Shown piece by piece: positions 21,106 through 33,340 of a stretch of DNA of 64,000 bases. The translations under genes were made by a program, and so were the position numbers. Within the stretch, counting starts at the first letter, position 1; every line of letters starts with the position of its first letter. The notes under the pieces are model-generated. The model did not search any database, had not been told where the DNA came from, and saw only the letters and a list, made by a program, of their open reading frames with translations. Source of the DNA: Cucurbitaria berberidis CBS 394.84 (taxonomy: Eukaryota; Ascomycota; Dothideomycetes; Pleosporales; Cucurbitariaceae); the NCBI RefSeq assembly GCF_010015615.1, contig NW_024468937.1, positions 1,723,745 to 1,787,744 on the forward strand. Reading direction: 5' to 3'.

Positions 21106-24100
21106 ATGCCACCAGCATCCCAGTCCGCAACGCCACAAACAGCGTCACCCTTCGCTCGAGCTGTCGATGAGTACATCGACTCAAGACCGAAGAAAAGCAA
21201 GACACCGCACTTCATACGTGACATCCAGCAACAGATCCAAAATGGCGACCCTATTGATAGGCTTGCCGTCAAAAATGCCATAGTGCAGCTTGAACGGGAA
21301 TCAACAGACCGCGTGGCCACACAGAGAATGCGCAAAGTCTTGAATCCAATAGTGTCGGTATTGAATACATACGTGGGCGTCGTAGACACGATGTGTAACG
21401 CTGATCCCATGCCAACGGCCTTGATTTGGGGATGCCTCAAAGCCGCCATTCAGTGCTCTTCGCGATTTCTAGATCTCTACGACAAGATCAGCAGCCAACT
21501 CAAGGACTTGGAAGCCCATCTCGAGACACTGACAACATACGAGGAGCTATTTGGGGAATCTTCGACGATGCAAGAGCTTTTGCAAGCTTCTTATATCGAC
21601 ATCATCCGCTTCTGGCATCGAGTCGAGAAAGAATGTAAACGTTGCATCGCAAACCGAATGGCGAGGGCACTTGCATCTTTCAGTGCGACCAAGCTAGACC
21701 AGATTATAGCTAGCATTGACAAAAACTCCCAAAGAATCAGCTTATTGGTGCCTGCAGTACAAGAGCGTCTTGCACGAGGCGAACGTGAAGATGCGGCAAA
21801 AGAGCGTCAACTTGCGGGAATAGCAAGAGATGAGCAGAAACTACTATTTGAAATGCATGCCGAGGAGCTCAAGATCCGAAACGCAGAAAGAAAGCGTGCT
21901 CGTAAGGCTTTCGTTGACCTATGGCTACTCGGTGGCATGCCGCAGGTCAACGAAAGTAATCATCGCCACCAAGAACAAAACACTCGCTCCCGTAACCCTG
22001 AGACTTGCCAATGGTTGCTGAACGAGGAATTGTTCTCGAATTGGCTGCAGCCTACAGGTTCATCACCCGTGCTGTGGGTTAAGGCTGCTCCAGGTGTTGG
22101 CAAATCTGTATTGACAGCCTACGCAATCGAGGAAGCTCAGCGAACAAATCCCGGCACTTCTGCGACCTGCTTTCAATACTACACCTTTGACGACGAGTTT
22201 TCCTGTCTACAAGTCTTTCGAGCCCTCGCTGAACAGTTGAGTAATCGGCTATGGGAACATACCGAAGACATACCCGAGGATATTCACGCCATCACTCAAA
22301 GGACCGCGACTAGTTCCAAGACTGAAGATGTCAAGAACGTTCTACGTCAGCTCATGCAGCGAATGTCTACAACCTACGTGTTTCTGGATGGGCTGGACGA
22401 GGAATGTGACAATGGCACGCGGTGGCTTCAACTGAAGCAAGTGCTGGATTTTCTCATCGGACTTGCGACATATGAGAAGATACCCTTGAAACTTTGGTGC
22501 AGCTCACAGTCACGGTCCTGCATGGACGGCGTTCTCCAGTTGTACCCCACATTGCAGATAACCCCAGATCTGAACAACAAAGACATCGAGAGATACCTCA
22601 AAAGCCAGATCCCCGAGCTTGACAGCTTGGAGCTAGATGAAGGTTACAAGACGCTTGTCCTTACGGATCTCCGCGCGAGAGCTGATGGGTGTTTCTTGTG
22701 GGCATCGTTGATGTTGGATTCAATAACCAATGCCGCATCTTTGCAAGTCATACAGGAGCAAATCGACGAGGGTTTACCAAAAGACTACGAGAATTACTAC
22801 CTGAGGAAACTAAATAATATCGAGCCATCAGACCGCAGGCTTGCTTCGTAAGTAACATGTGTGGCATATCAAGCGACTGGCTAACAGAGAAATCACAGAA
22901 TCCTCCTTGCCTGTATTGTCTATGCAAGACGCCCATTGCGCTTAGACGAGCTTTGCGAAGCCACAGCCGCCGCAGAGACGAAGTATGGACAAAACATCGA
23001 CCGCAGTCGTAAGCTATTTAGGAGGAAGGTTACCACTCTGTGCCAGCCTCTGATTCGAGTACAAGACACCGAAACACCCTATGGTACTGTAACAACATGC
23101 ACGCTGACACACGCGACCGTTCGCAACTTTCTTATCAAGAGAGCGAAGGATGCTACCGCCGAGGATGACCAAGAAACACTTCAAATCAGTCCAGACACAT
23201 TAGCGGACATATGCTTAAAGTACCTTACGCAGTCTCGCTTTCGCTCACTGTTGACGAGAGGAGATGATGCTTTCAAAGACGGACTAGAAGACGATATCGA
23301 CAACCACCACTTGCTTCCATATGCGGCAAAATATTGGGATAAGCATTTGGACGTAGCCAAGGAGTGGAAGAGCTTCTGCGAGCCGGTTAGAGATTTTGTA
23401 AGAAGTGCACAGTTCTTCACCTGCCTCCAGGTGCAAAGTCTTCTGGTTGGAGGTAGGAGTGTTTACAGACTACAAACAGACGTCGTGACTAACTAGTTGA
23501 AGGACAGTTCCAGTTCTGGTGGAACTCCAATGACATGAATGCGGGACCACATATCAAACGCGTCTTCCCCGCTTGGCTAGGTGCACAATGTGATGAAACA
23601 CTAGAGCACGACTATCGACTCTTTATAAGCGATTGGGGATTCCTCTTGGACGAGATTATCAATTTGAATGCGCGCTACGCGGGCGAACTTGACAGATGTT
23701 TCTTCGGCAGCTTAGGTTCCGACAACTTTATGCACGTTGGACCATCACGCTACGCTAGCTATCAGGTTCACGATGATGACACTCCCTTGGACAGCCCACC
23801 CGCGAGGTACTTTGATGCTATCGACGCGATGGGGAGGGAGATGGTTGTATTAGCCCTCCATGATATGTAAGTGGAATCTACACCGCTGCTTCAAACGCTG
23901 GATAGATTATTTGCCTATTTGCCTGACGAGGGCTGGGTGTTGAGCTTGTCTCCTTAGCGTATTCACCTTGAACTCGTAACAGAGCAGCTATACGGTTAGA
24001 TATTGTTCTCCAGCTAACAAAGGTTACAGTCAGGCAGATACGCTAAAGCTTGAGTTCGATTGCCAACAATGGGACCTGACGGGAGAAACGCCAATCCTTC

Positions 24101-26175
24101 GACAGACGCAGAGGCTAACGGCAGGCTTCATTGAAACTCTTTGGCCCCTTTACGATTTCCCTGCGCCGACTAGCGGCTTTGGACAACCACCAGTGATCGC
24201 TCTGAGTAGTGACTTGGCAGTGCTTCGAATCGGGTCTCAGATATACACCAAGGACGGAAATGACCTATACCAGTTGGCATCGAACATCAATATGCGTTCT
24301 GTCTTTATCGATGAGTTTGCAAGCCTCCATCGGCAGGTCGCTATCACCACCCGGAGAGAAGTTCAACAAGACGAAATAGATAAGCGGAATACTGAAATTA
24401 TGAATGATCCGTCGGCAGTACATAGTCCGACGGTGATTATACAGATTTCAAACGGTATTCTTAGCAATGGATCGTCCACAAACCCTACAACGAGCGAAGG
24501 CACCGACGAGAGTCGGACAATGGTGACAAGCGAATCCAGCAACACTTCGGCAGAACCTGAGTCTGACGGTGAGTCTGAACTTATTGATGATGTCCGTATC
24601 GAAGATGCGAGTAAATTTGCACACGTATCTCGTCGCGATGCAATCACAGCTGAAGAACTTTCGGAAGACGACCCTTTGTTCAAGTCTGATCCAGATTCAT
24701 CCGGAAACTCAGCAGAAGAAGAATGGAGCGATGGCTCGAGCGACATGCTTTCGGATGAGGTTGAGGACGAAGATCAGTGGAACGATTGGGGTAATGAGCG
24801 CCTGACCATAGAAGAACTCAACATAGGGGCCACAGAGTTCGACTTCTCCTCGTCGGCCAGCGAAGCCTCAGCTGATAACGGCAAAGTGCCCGACTTCGAT
24901 GACCTGGAAAGCCTTATATCACAAGACGAAGAATTGAACATCGACGAAATCTGGACGGCGGGAGAAGGAGAGGAAATCAAGCTCTCAGGGTTCACGTTGA
25001 AAAAAGGCAATTCGCGTAATGGATGGGATAGCAGCAGTTCTGAAGAAGCTAGCTCGGTGGAGAGTGGCTACTCTCTCAGCAATTATAGCGACGACGCAAG
25101 CGACAACGATAGCGATGACAATAGCGATTTTGACGTGGAAACAGCCAAGCATCTCGACAACCTCATCTTCGGAAAGGGCTCGAAAGAAGGAAAGCAACGC
25201 ATCTCCTTGCGAGTGCACAACCTGAACCTACCAGACGGGTCTCCAACGTTCCACTTCACACGATATATCAAACGCGGCATCTTCGACTCTCCGCCCGTCT
25301 TCCACCCATCAAAACCGCTCCTCGTCTGGCCACTCGGCGACGCCGAAATCCTCTTCGCAGACTACAAAGCCAATACCTTTTTCACACGCCTACTATGCTG
25401 TTCGCGCTTCAAGAGCTGCCACGTCTTTGTCAAAACCCACTTTTCCAGCGCAGGAGAGTACGTCCACTTCGCAGCGCTCGAAGCGCAGACCAAGGACGCC
25501 AACAAGGAGAAGGATGAAAAGGCCTCGCTGGTCCTCAGTCTCCAAATCTCCACGCACCGACTGTCGATTCGTAAGACGACGAGGAGTCCACCCCGCCTCA
25601 TATACCGCACAACAATCGACCTGGGCACCGTGCCGACGCTGAAAATCTCCAGCTCACCGTACACTCTGCACTGGACGGACGAGGTGTTGTATCTCACTAC
25701 CCGCGGCCAGACGCTCAACGTCATGCGGATCCCGCTGTTTCCTGACCCTGAATCTGGCAGGAGCTCTGTATGCCATGTTCAGAAGGACGTCTATCTCCCC
25801 CGCACCACCGAGTCACGCACCCTACACTTCTTCCCTAACCCGCCGCCGACGTCTCGGGTACCTTCGACCCGCACCAAAAGCTCTGGACTGCGAGCAGCTG
25901 CGAATCAGAACACCATGGCGAAAATTATAATCGGCTCGCATTCCGCGGTCCCGAGCCAGGGTCTCATGGTCCCGCGGTATCAGGTGTCGCCTCCAATTGG
26001 CGTCTTGCTGCATGACGAGAGGGATCTGGGAGGTTGGAAGTGCAAGGCCATCACCGCCGAGACGGATGAGGGTACTAATAAGCAGAGATTGAATAATGCG
26101 GGGGGCAGGCTGCAGGGCAAGTTTGAAAGTTTTGATCGGACGGAGGATTGTGATATTGTTCCGTTCTTGTATTAG
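21106..26175 (+). CDS. NACHT-type STAND/NLR-like protein, 1603 aa
   Basis: Signal-transduction ATPase of the type linked in fungi to non-self recognition and programmed cell death; the actual role is unknown. Four exons: 21106-22847, 22899-23452, 23497-23866 and 24030-26175. Residues 1-260 form a helical N-terminal domain of the kind found in many fungal NACHT proteins, probably the effector or signalling part. The NTPase has Walker A APGVGKS at 328-334 and Walker B YVFLDGLDEE near 424-433. A winged-helix-like arm follows to about 770. Residues about 1040-1260 are an extremely acidic Ser/Asp/Glu tract. The last 340 residues are beta-rich (HPSKPLLVWPLGD and similar strands) and may be a degenerate propeller. 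There are no ankyrin or clear WD repeats. Neighbouring the divergent AAA ATPase. Confidence 0.88.
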
Positions 26176-26543
26176 GAAGTGATATTCTTGATAGAACTTG
26201 TCCAATCGTTAAGATCTGGCTCATACAGCAGGCCGTTGGTATCTTTATCATACAAATATACAAAGAAACGACAGGAAATGCATGCAAGTTCGTAGATAGA
26301 TGTCAAGGGCGTAGGTGGGAATGTGGGTATCGGAGATCGCCGACGTCCGCCTCTCCCCAAGCAACGACTCCGCACCAACACTTACTCCCCACGTTGAAAG
26401 TGCTGTTCCCCCGCACTATCCAGTCCGTCAGGGAGCGAACTTTTCTCTCCATGGTCTTACTTACGAGAAGCCATCGAGTCAACAAACCGAAACATCCCAC
26501 GTCGTAAGAAGGCCAAGCACTCGTTCCATCTCCTATTCCGAGT
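26176..26543. other. Convergent intergenic region
   Basis: Short gap between the 3' ends of the NLR-like gene and the UaY gene. It holds only 3' UTR-type sequence as far as I can see. Confidence 0.5.
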
Positions 26544-29500
26544 TCACGACCCTGAACCCCCGGGCCCGAAGAAGAACCCGTCGAAAAGATCAAAGCCATT
26601 CCCATCGCTCCAATCATGCGTGCCGTCACCAAAGCCCATTCCAAACCCAATACCCACGTCTTGCATCCCTCCTCCATTGCTGCTATTCCCATCTCCACCT
26701 CCTGTATTGCTGCTCCCTTGGACTGGAAAACTATCCAGAAAGTCGAGATCCGAAAAGCCAAGGTCTGGATAGGCTGATGATATGGATTGTGCGAAAGAAT
26801 TGTAGGGGAGCTGATTGGATACTTGATATGGCGATGGTAACTGAGTTGCATGAGGGTTTGGAGGGGAGTGAGACATTGCTGCCGTGGAGAATGCTGATTG
26901 TTGTTGGTTAGGGGAGGTTATATTGGGCGAGGCGCCGAAATACGATTGTTGCTGGTGTGTTCGTAGCTGTGGTGAGATCTTCAAATCGGCTGTGAAGGGC
27001 TGCACATGTGATTCTGGTTTCATTGGCGGAGGCGGAGGCCCCATTGCACTGACTTGATTAGATACGCGACTAAACGACCGCTTGTCCGTTTCGTCGTCGG
27101 AGAAGAGATCCTTGAGGTGCATGTCGAACCTTGGGATTGGTCGTCGGGATTGTTGATGCTGGAAGTAGCCTGCTGTATTGCTTGAGCCGTACCCTTGCAT
27201 GTCTGTATCTGGCCTTGCATCTGCATCTGACGTAGATGTATATGTCGCGGTCGGTGAGTGGGATGATGGTTGTGCGTGGTTCTGCTGTGTTTGTAATGCC
27301 CGTAAGGCTTGTGGACCGAAGCCTGATGTTGTCATGCACATCTGAATGGTCGCTTTGCTCATCCGATCGAAAGCGTCACGACATGCCTCTGCTGGTGGGC
27401 ACTTGTCGATGAGGTCACCCAAGACGGATGTTGCGGCCAGTACTGTAAAGTCGACGTCGTCAAGAGACTGTCAAGGCTAGTCAGCCACGAAAACGTGAAG
27501 ATAAGGCATCCAAGGTTGCACAAAAAAGAAGCACTAGTTGACGTACCAGTAAGCTGCGTACATGGATGCTGTGCCACACTGCGTAGAGGAAAGATATGCC
27601 TAGAAAGAATTAGCGTTGTAGGCCGCAATGGTTGGATGGAAAAACTCACCGGCCATGAAGAGGTGATGAGTGGCCAGGAAGGTATAGTTGACCAGATGCA
27701 CGCGATGCAGCTGCCGATATAGCTTCAGAACCTTCTGGCCAGCCTCGGCGACTTTCAGGAAGACCAAGTCTTCGTCCTCCCGCTCTTCTAAAGTAACCAT
27801 AGATGGACTTCCGACGTCTGAGCCCGTATTACCTAGTTCGCCCTGTAGACCGGTGGGGACCACCAGGCTCTGCCGGTACAACATGATCAAGGCTTGCCAG
27901 TAGTTGAGCTCCAGAAACAGAGGCGAAAACTGCACGCCAGCATCCAGCTGTGTCGGTGCGGAATCTTTCCACTCGAGCAACCGCCTGTCAATGTCCATCC
28001 GCCAGGCGCGGAAGGAATCGAAGGTGGCCAGGAACGGAGATGGCAGCTTGGTGTGCATGAACTCGTTACTTTGGTTTGCCCCACTCGCCCTTGCTTGCTG
28101 TGCTTGGCGGTGCTGCAAGACTTGCAGAATCTCAGACTGCAGTAGTCGCAACCGAAAATAGTGATGTGCAACAATCTTGTACGTAGGCTTACCCAAGTGC
28201 GGAGCTGGATCTAAAAACCCTTCTTTTGTGATGTAGCGGTCATCGAGGAGTGACGGAAATTCGGTGGTGACGATCTGATCGGTGATACCCTACATTTGTT
28301 AGCTGATCTGATGATAGGTCTATAAGATTTTCGCAGATATTGTCCAAAGCAGGTATCGACGATCAAAAGACCCAATCGTAGGGAATTGCCTGCATATTGG
28401 GTATAGCCGGTTTTTCATGAAAATCAGACAACTCTACCACAAAGGGCAGAATAGCTCGGAAGTGAATGAGGACTCACAAATGGTCTTCCAACACAAGTGC
28501 TGACCAGTCTATCCAGAGAATAAACACACCACCACAACCGCCTTCTGAGGTCTCTAACCCACTGTCTACGGCCTCTTTCCTTCGCGTCAATCTTGGCAGG
28601 ATTCGCATTGCCGGTAGCCGTAGCCGATCCGTTCTCGTTCCCCTCAGTTTTGAAATCCGTGTTCCCAGCGGCTTGGTCCTCGGAAGCTCCACCGTCGATA
28701 CCCACGCCGTCCTCGTAATGTAACCCTAGATCGACACCGAGACGAACCGCAACTCCAACGATATACCACAGTCCGGGTGCAACAGGTCGTAGTAGCGCGA
28801 AGCCCGCGAGAAGTAGCACGGCTTGCAGTTCCTCCAGGCCCCCTCCAAAGCCATCTGGGCGATCGGCAGCGGGTGAGGAGCCTAAGAAGTTCTCAAGATG
28901 GACGATTGCAGATGCGTGGTACTCCTCTGGCTGGTGCTGATGGCCTGCAAGTCGGCGTTTCTTGTTGCTCGGGGGTGAAGTTCGCGACCTGTTTGGTGAG
29001 CGAGCGTTATCCGACGAAGGCGAGTCCTCAGAGTCGGAGCTTCCCAGGATGATGCCAGCGCCTATGGCGAAGACTATGTTGAGCATGTAGGATTCTCGTG
29101 ATGTGCGGTTGCGCTCTCCAGAGTCGTACACGCGCTCGAACATGTCCATGAACTCGCCGCGGTGCAGAATGGGGATCTGCGGGTTGGCGTGTTCAAAGTA
29201 CAGTTCGACGAGACGGGAGCCGAGTTCGCGGTCTGGGAAGGGCGCCTGTCGGATGGTGGGTTTGGTCTGCAGGCCGAAGAAGGAATCGCGCATCGAGGTG
29301 CCGCTATCTACAACAGTGGTCGTAGCCTTGCCTCCCCGGTTGCTTCCACGCTCAGAGGAAGAGCCCGAGACAGAGCTCTTGACGGCAGCAAACACGACTC
29401 TTGCAAAGGAGATGCCTGAGGTGGAGCCCAGATATCTCGGGTCGCTGGCGCCCTGTACAGAGACCATTCCAATGTTATCCACGAGCTTTGTGAGCTTCTC

Positions 29501-30065
29501 GCGATCGTACTTGTCATTCTCTTCCTTGGTCTGAGCGGCGGTTGGTATGGGAGTGCCATTGCGATGCTGGGGCGCCGCAGCGCGGGGTGGGGGTGCAATG
29601 GTAGCATTCGAGGCAAAAGCTGGGTTGAAGTCTTCGGCTTCCTGAAAAGGGATCGCGTTGTCGTGCAGTAGCGTCTCGAGGTAGGCTACGCGGGTTTCGA
29701 GGTAGTAGACATAGCTATGCGCAGGTCAGTGAGGGAGCTCTGAGCCGAGGCGAGTTGCGATGGGAGGTGGATCCCCTCTCCAAGAGTGCGTACCTGCGAG
29801 GAATCTCGCGCTTCGTGATGGGATCATAGCCCACGCACTTGACGCCGGCCTTGTCGCAGGAGGCGCACGAGGGCAGGCGCTGGTCGCAGCGGTTCTTGCG
29901 CAGCCTGCAGCGGTTGCATGCGCTCACATTGCGAAAGGAGCTCGACGAGGACGACGAGGGCGCGGCGGGCGAGGGAGGCTTCACCGTCGAGGCAGACGAG
30001 TCGGCGGGCGAGGGCCTGTCCCCATCAAGAGAGGACTCGTCCAAGGAGCGCTTGATGCCGCTCAT
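26544..30065 (-). CDS. uaY: Zn2Cys6 transcription activator of purine utilisation, UaY-like, 1041 aa
   Basis: Nuclear activator predicted to switch on purine (uric acid) uptake and catabolism genes. Five exons: 30065-29794, 29714-28478, 28289-27650, 27599-27547 and 27467-26544. The six zinc-binding Cys are at 50, 53, 60, 67, 70 and 77 (C-x2-C-x6-C-x6-C-x2-C-x6-C). They are followed by the linker KREIPRSYVYYLETRVAYLE, typical of the UaY/Ppr1 group. A fungal transcription-factor middle region follows, containing GRPFGITDQ. The C-terminal 300 residues are Gln/Ser/Pro-rich with an acidic-hydrophobic patch (LGFSDLDFLDSF) that looks like an activation domain. Length is close to that of Aspergillus UaY. 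The start is MSGIK; the frame stays open upstream but without coding character. No purine-pathway gene adjoins it here. Confidence 0.85.
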
Positions 30066-31378
30066 CAGGGCGCATGGCAATTCTTCCCGTGGGTTCGAGC
30101 TAGGATAGACACGAACGGCGGATATGTATGGGTTGGTTTGCTCGGCAGCAGCGGCGTGCTCGACTGGTTCCCCGCACCAACAACTCTCTGGAGGACGACG
30201 GAAATAAGCGCCAGCGGCCGCGACGAAGACGGCGACGCAAAGGGAGGCGGCGTGCGGTAAGAATTGGTCCTTCTTCTGTGGCGTGCAGCTGCCATGGCGG
30301 AAAAAAAGCAATCGAACGGGAGTGCTGGCTTGTGGATGGCTAGTAGGCGGCCTAGAGATTATCTTCTTATCAGTTCAGCTGCTAGATGCGCAGTAGCTTC
30401 CCCGGCTGCTACACCCTTGGGGGTTTGGGGGTGGGGCCCAGTGTGGGTTGCGGTATGCCATGTAGTATGTCATCCGAGGCCATGCAACACCAGGAGAGTT
30501 GGTTGTAGATGGTCAAGATCCATCATGGCTGAGTGAGGTCTACAAGACGTGTCTGGACATGTGCAGTGAGTAGCCTTGTATGGCAAGGCCCATCTATTGG
30601 AAGGCACGCAGCAGCAGTCACGGGTTCTGTCCATCTGTGAAACACCTTGGTGCATTCCTTCACTCCTCCCATGCTGTATAATTACACTTCCATACACTGG
30701 CCTCCCCACAAAAGGAAGCTCACGACCCCCGGCAGCCTCACTCTCACCTCACCGGTACCAGCCCACAGAGAAACCTACAGAGAAACCTACATGGAAGCAT
30801 ACCCGTCACATCCGCAGACCCACAAGTCGCGTGCAGCTGCGTATAAGCGTTTCAATCCTACCGTCGGGCATGAACAGAGTCCTAGAGTCATAGCTGTGGA
30901 GCTGGGGTGAGTCAGATCGACAGCCAACTCACACTTCACAAACACACACCGTACAGCGAGAGGAAGGCTTGGTTGTTGGGAAGAAGAAGGAGAAACCGCC
31001 TCCATTTTGATTGCTTGCGCCCACCGCTGCTGCTTCGTCTAACTAGGGTAATAAAAACAATAGGGAAAACTAAACTACTGGGGGTATTCTGTTTCTAAAA
31101 ATAAAATAAAAATAAAACGCCTGCTCGTCGACAGCCATTCGCTGGCGTCTAATCCCATCGAGCTTTCCTTCTAAAACATGCTGACCACAAAGAAATTTGC
31201 CCCCAATTACATGATGTCGCTAAGTTGAACCGATAGAGTGCGCCGAGTGAAATGCGAGCTGTAAAAGATACCGAAAAGTCTAAAAGTCAGAAGAGAAGAG
31301 GAGAGAAAAGAAAAGGTCGCTACCAGCGCGGCGGTCATTGAATCTTGAAAACAAATTGCGCCGTTTTTTGGGGGTCGT
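30066..31378. other. UaY promoter and 3' flank of MFS gene
   Basis: No supported gene. The region includes a G-rich run near 30415-30435 and A-rich low-complexity DNA at about 31085-31130 and 31280-31320. The latter probably belongs to the 3' UTR and terminator of the transporter gene. Short open frames on both strands are uninformative. Confidence 0.5.
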
Positions 31379-33340
31379 TCATGTAGCCGTCTCCTTGGAG
31401 AGGGTGCTCTCCACTACTTCATCTGGCGTGAGCGTGATGATGGACTCGGCGTCGGAATCGGAATCGGAATCTGCCAGAGCCTCTTCGTCTTCTTGATCTA
31501 GAAAGGCTGGCCGCTTGTTGCCTTCTCTCATAGCGAAGCCTGGAAGCCATCCCAGGAGAGCGACTGCGGCGATTGTCCACCACGCAAGGCCAGACATGCC
31601 ACGCGTGTCGCCCAAGCTGTCCATGGCGCCTGATATCGTAGGGCCAAATCCCCGGGAGATGCTTGCAGCAGACATGGCCACTCCGTTCAGAGTGCCGAGC
31701 ACCCGCTTCGACGGAGACGAGTTGGTCAAGATGATGGCTAGCGATGGATACGAGAGTGATTGGAACGTGACTTTGCCAACAAGTAGAACCATCAGTCCTG
31801 GGACGCGGAGATTGGTTGGAAGGAGCGCCAGATAGGGAGCCAACAGGTAGAGCACCGGGTACAAGCAGAGAGTGATCCAGAAAGTGCGAAGGCTGCCAAG
31901 GCGCCTGCTGAGCCAGGGGAAGACGATGACCTGGGCGAACATTTGGAGGACACCCTGCACAGCGAGAAAGGCTCCGTTGGTTTGAGTAGACCAGCCAAAC
32001 CCGCCCTTGAATCGAAATGGGAGGTGCTGATCATCCTTGGTGGGCTCCGCCTTTGACATGAGGATCGGCAGAAGTTGTTCCAGAGAGATGGTATGGCTGT
32101 GAAACAAATTAGTCCCTGCCACTGATGTCATCCGTGGGCGACACTTACAATGCAAGAATGCCGTAGCACACGACGGTCAAGCACACCTGCTTTGTGAAGG
32201 CCTGTCGGATGGTAGGCGCAGGTCGAATCTTGTCCAAGGAGAATGACGGTGGCTCCGACATTGACGTGCGTGTGCTACATAGCGTGGGTGAGCTGTCGGT
32301 GCTTCGATATGCTGGTGCGTCGTGGTTGTGATCTTCGAGCATCGATCTCATCTCGTCAAGCGCCGCATCCTTGTCGTTAAATGCTGCATCTGCGTCTCGC
32401 TTCCAAATTTGGCGCAGAATCCATTGCCCCGCTTCGCGTCCGCGATCCTGGTCGTATTTGCGATCCTCATGGGTCTCCTCCAGGAAGAGAATGCCAACGG
32501 TAAGCCCAAACACAACCACACCGGCACACACCAGGTTGGGTAGCAGGTATGGATACGTTTCGAAAATGGTGCCGTTGAACAGTGGCAAGGCATCGGCCGG
32601 GGATGCCAGTAAACCGCCAAGAGCTCCACCAACGATGGTGCTACAAAAAAGCGGTCAGCCGTGTACGAAACGCGTGGTGCTCAGGAGAAACACGTACCCT
32701 AGACACCAAACAAAAGGCATGATGGAATATGCGCGCGCTACACGCAGTTAGTTTCTGATGGTCGTGTGATGCAATTTCGGGCAAACTCACGCTGGTGCCT
32801 CTCATCTGTGACCAGCTCAGCGACGGTTGTTTGGAGGACGCCAATGTTCCTGCATATTCGGTTAGCGAGTCACTCAAGACGCTAATTCGCACCATGACCT
32901 CACCCGTTCAGCAAACCTCCGAGAGCCCGGGCAACCAAAGCCATCGGTAGGCTTTTCGCGAACCCGAAAAGAAGCATGCTCAATCCAGTGCCGAGAAGGC
33001 CGCCGAGCAGCACTTTTTTGCGTCCGATCCTGTCACTCAATCGACCCCAGAAAATGCCACTGACGCACTCCATGAATGCGAACGAGGAGGTGACCATGCC
33101 CGTGTACATTGCGATTTCCGTGTCGTTTTTTGCGATGTTGAAAGATTTGACCATGAAGTAGGCGTAGGGGAAGATTGACATGAAGGCGATTGGCTCACAT
33201 ATCCGACACAATGCTGGTACTGGTTAGTATCTAGACACACGACGACGGCATTGAGGAAACTCACCCAGTACGGCCATTTGTCGCGTTGGGAAAGGTGTTT
33301 TGCTTCTGCCCATGGCAGACGCCCCGCCATACCGAGCCAT
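31379..33340 (-). CDS. MFS transporter (DHA1/TCR-Tet type), 564 aa
   Basis: Multi-pass membrane permease, probably a proton-coupled exporter; the substrate cannot be told from sequence. Six exons: 33340-33265, 33213-32904, 32849-32791, 32737-32698, 32640-32149 and 32096-31379. The MFS loop motif between TM2 and TM3 is clear (GRLSDRIGRKKVLLGG), and the N-terminal domain opens with the CRICEPIAF motif usual in this fungal subgroup. A long hydrophilic central loop (about residues 230-310, acidic and Ser-rich) separates two six-helix halves. The C-terminus is acidic with an SDSDSD run. Two in-frame ATGs compete; I use the upstream one at 33340, and the alternative starts nine codons later (MGRSKTPF). 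It may group with ZIF-like transporters of fungi and plants. Confidence 0.88.
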
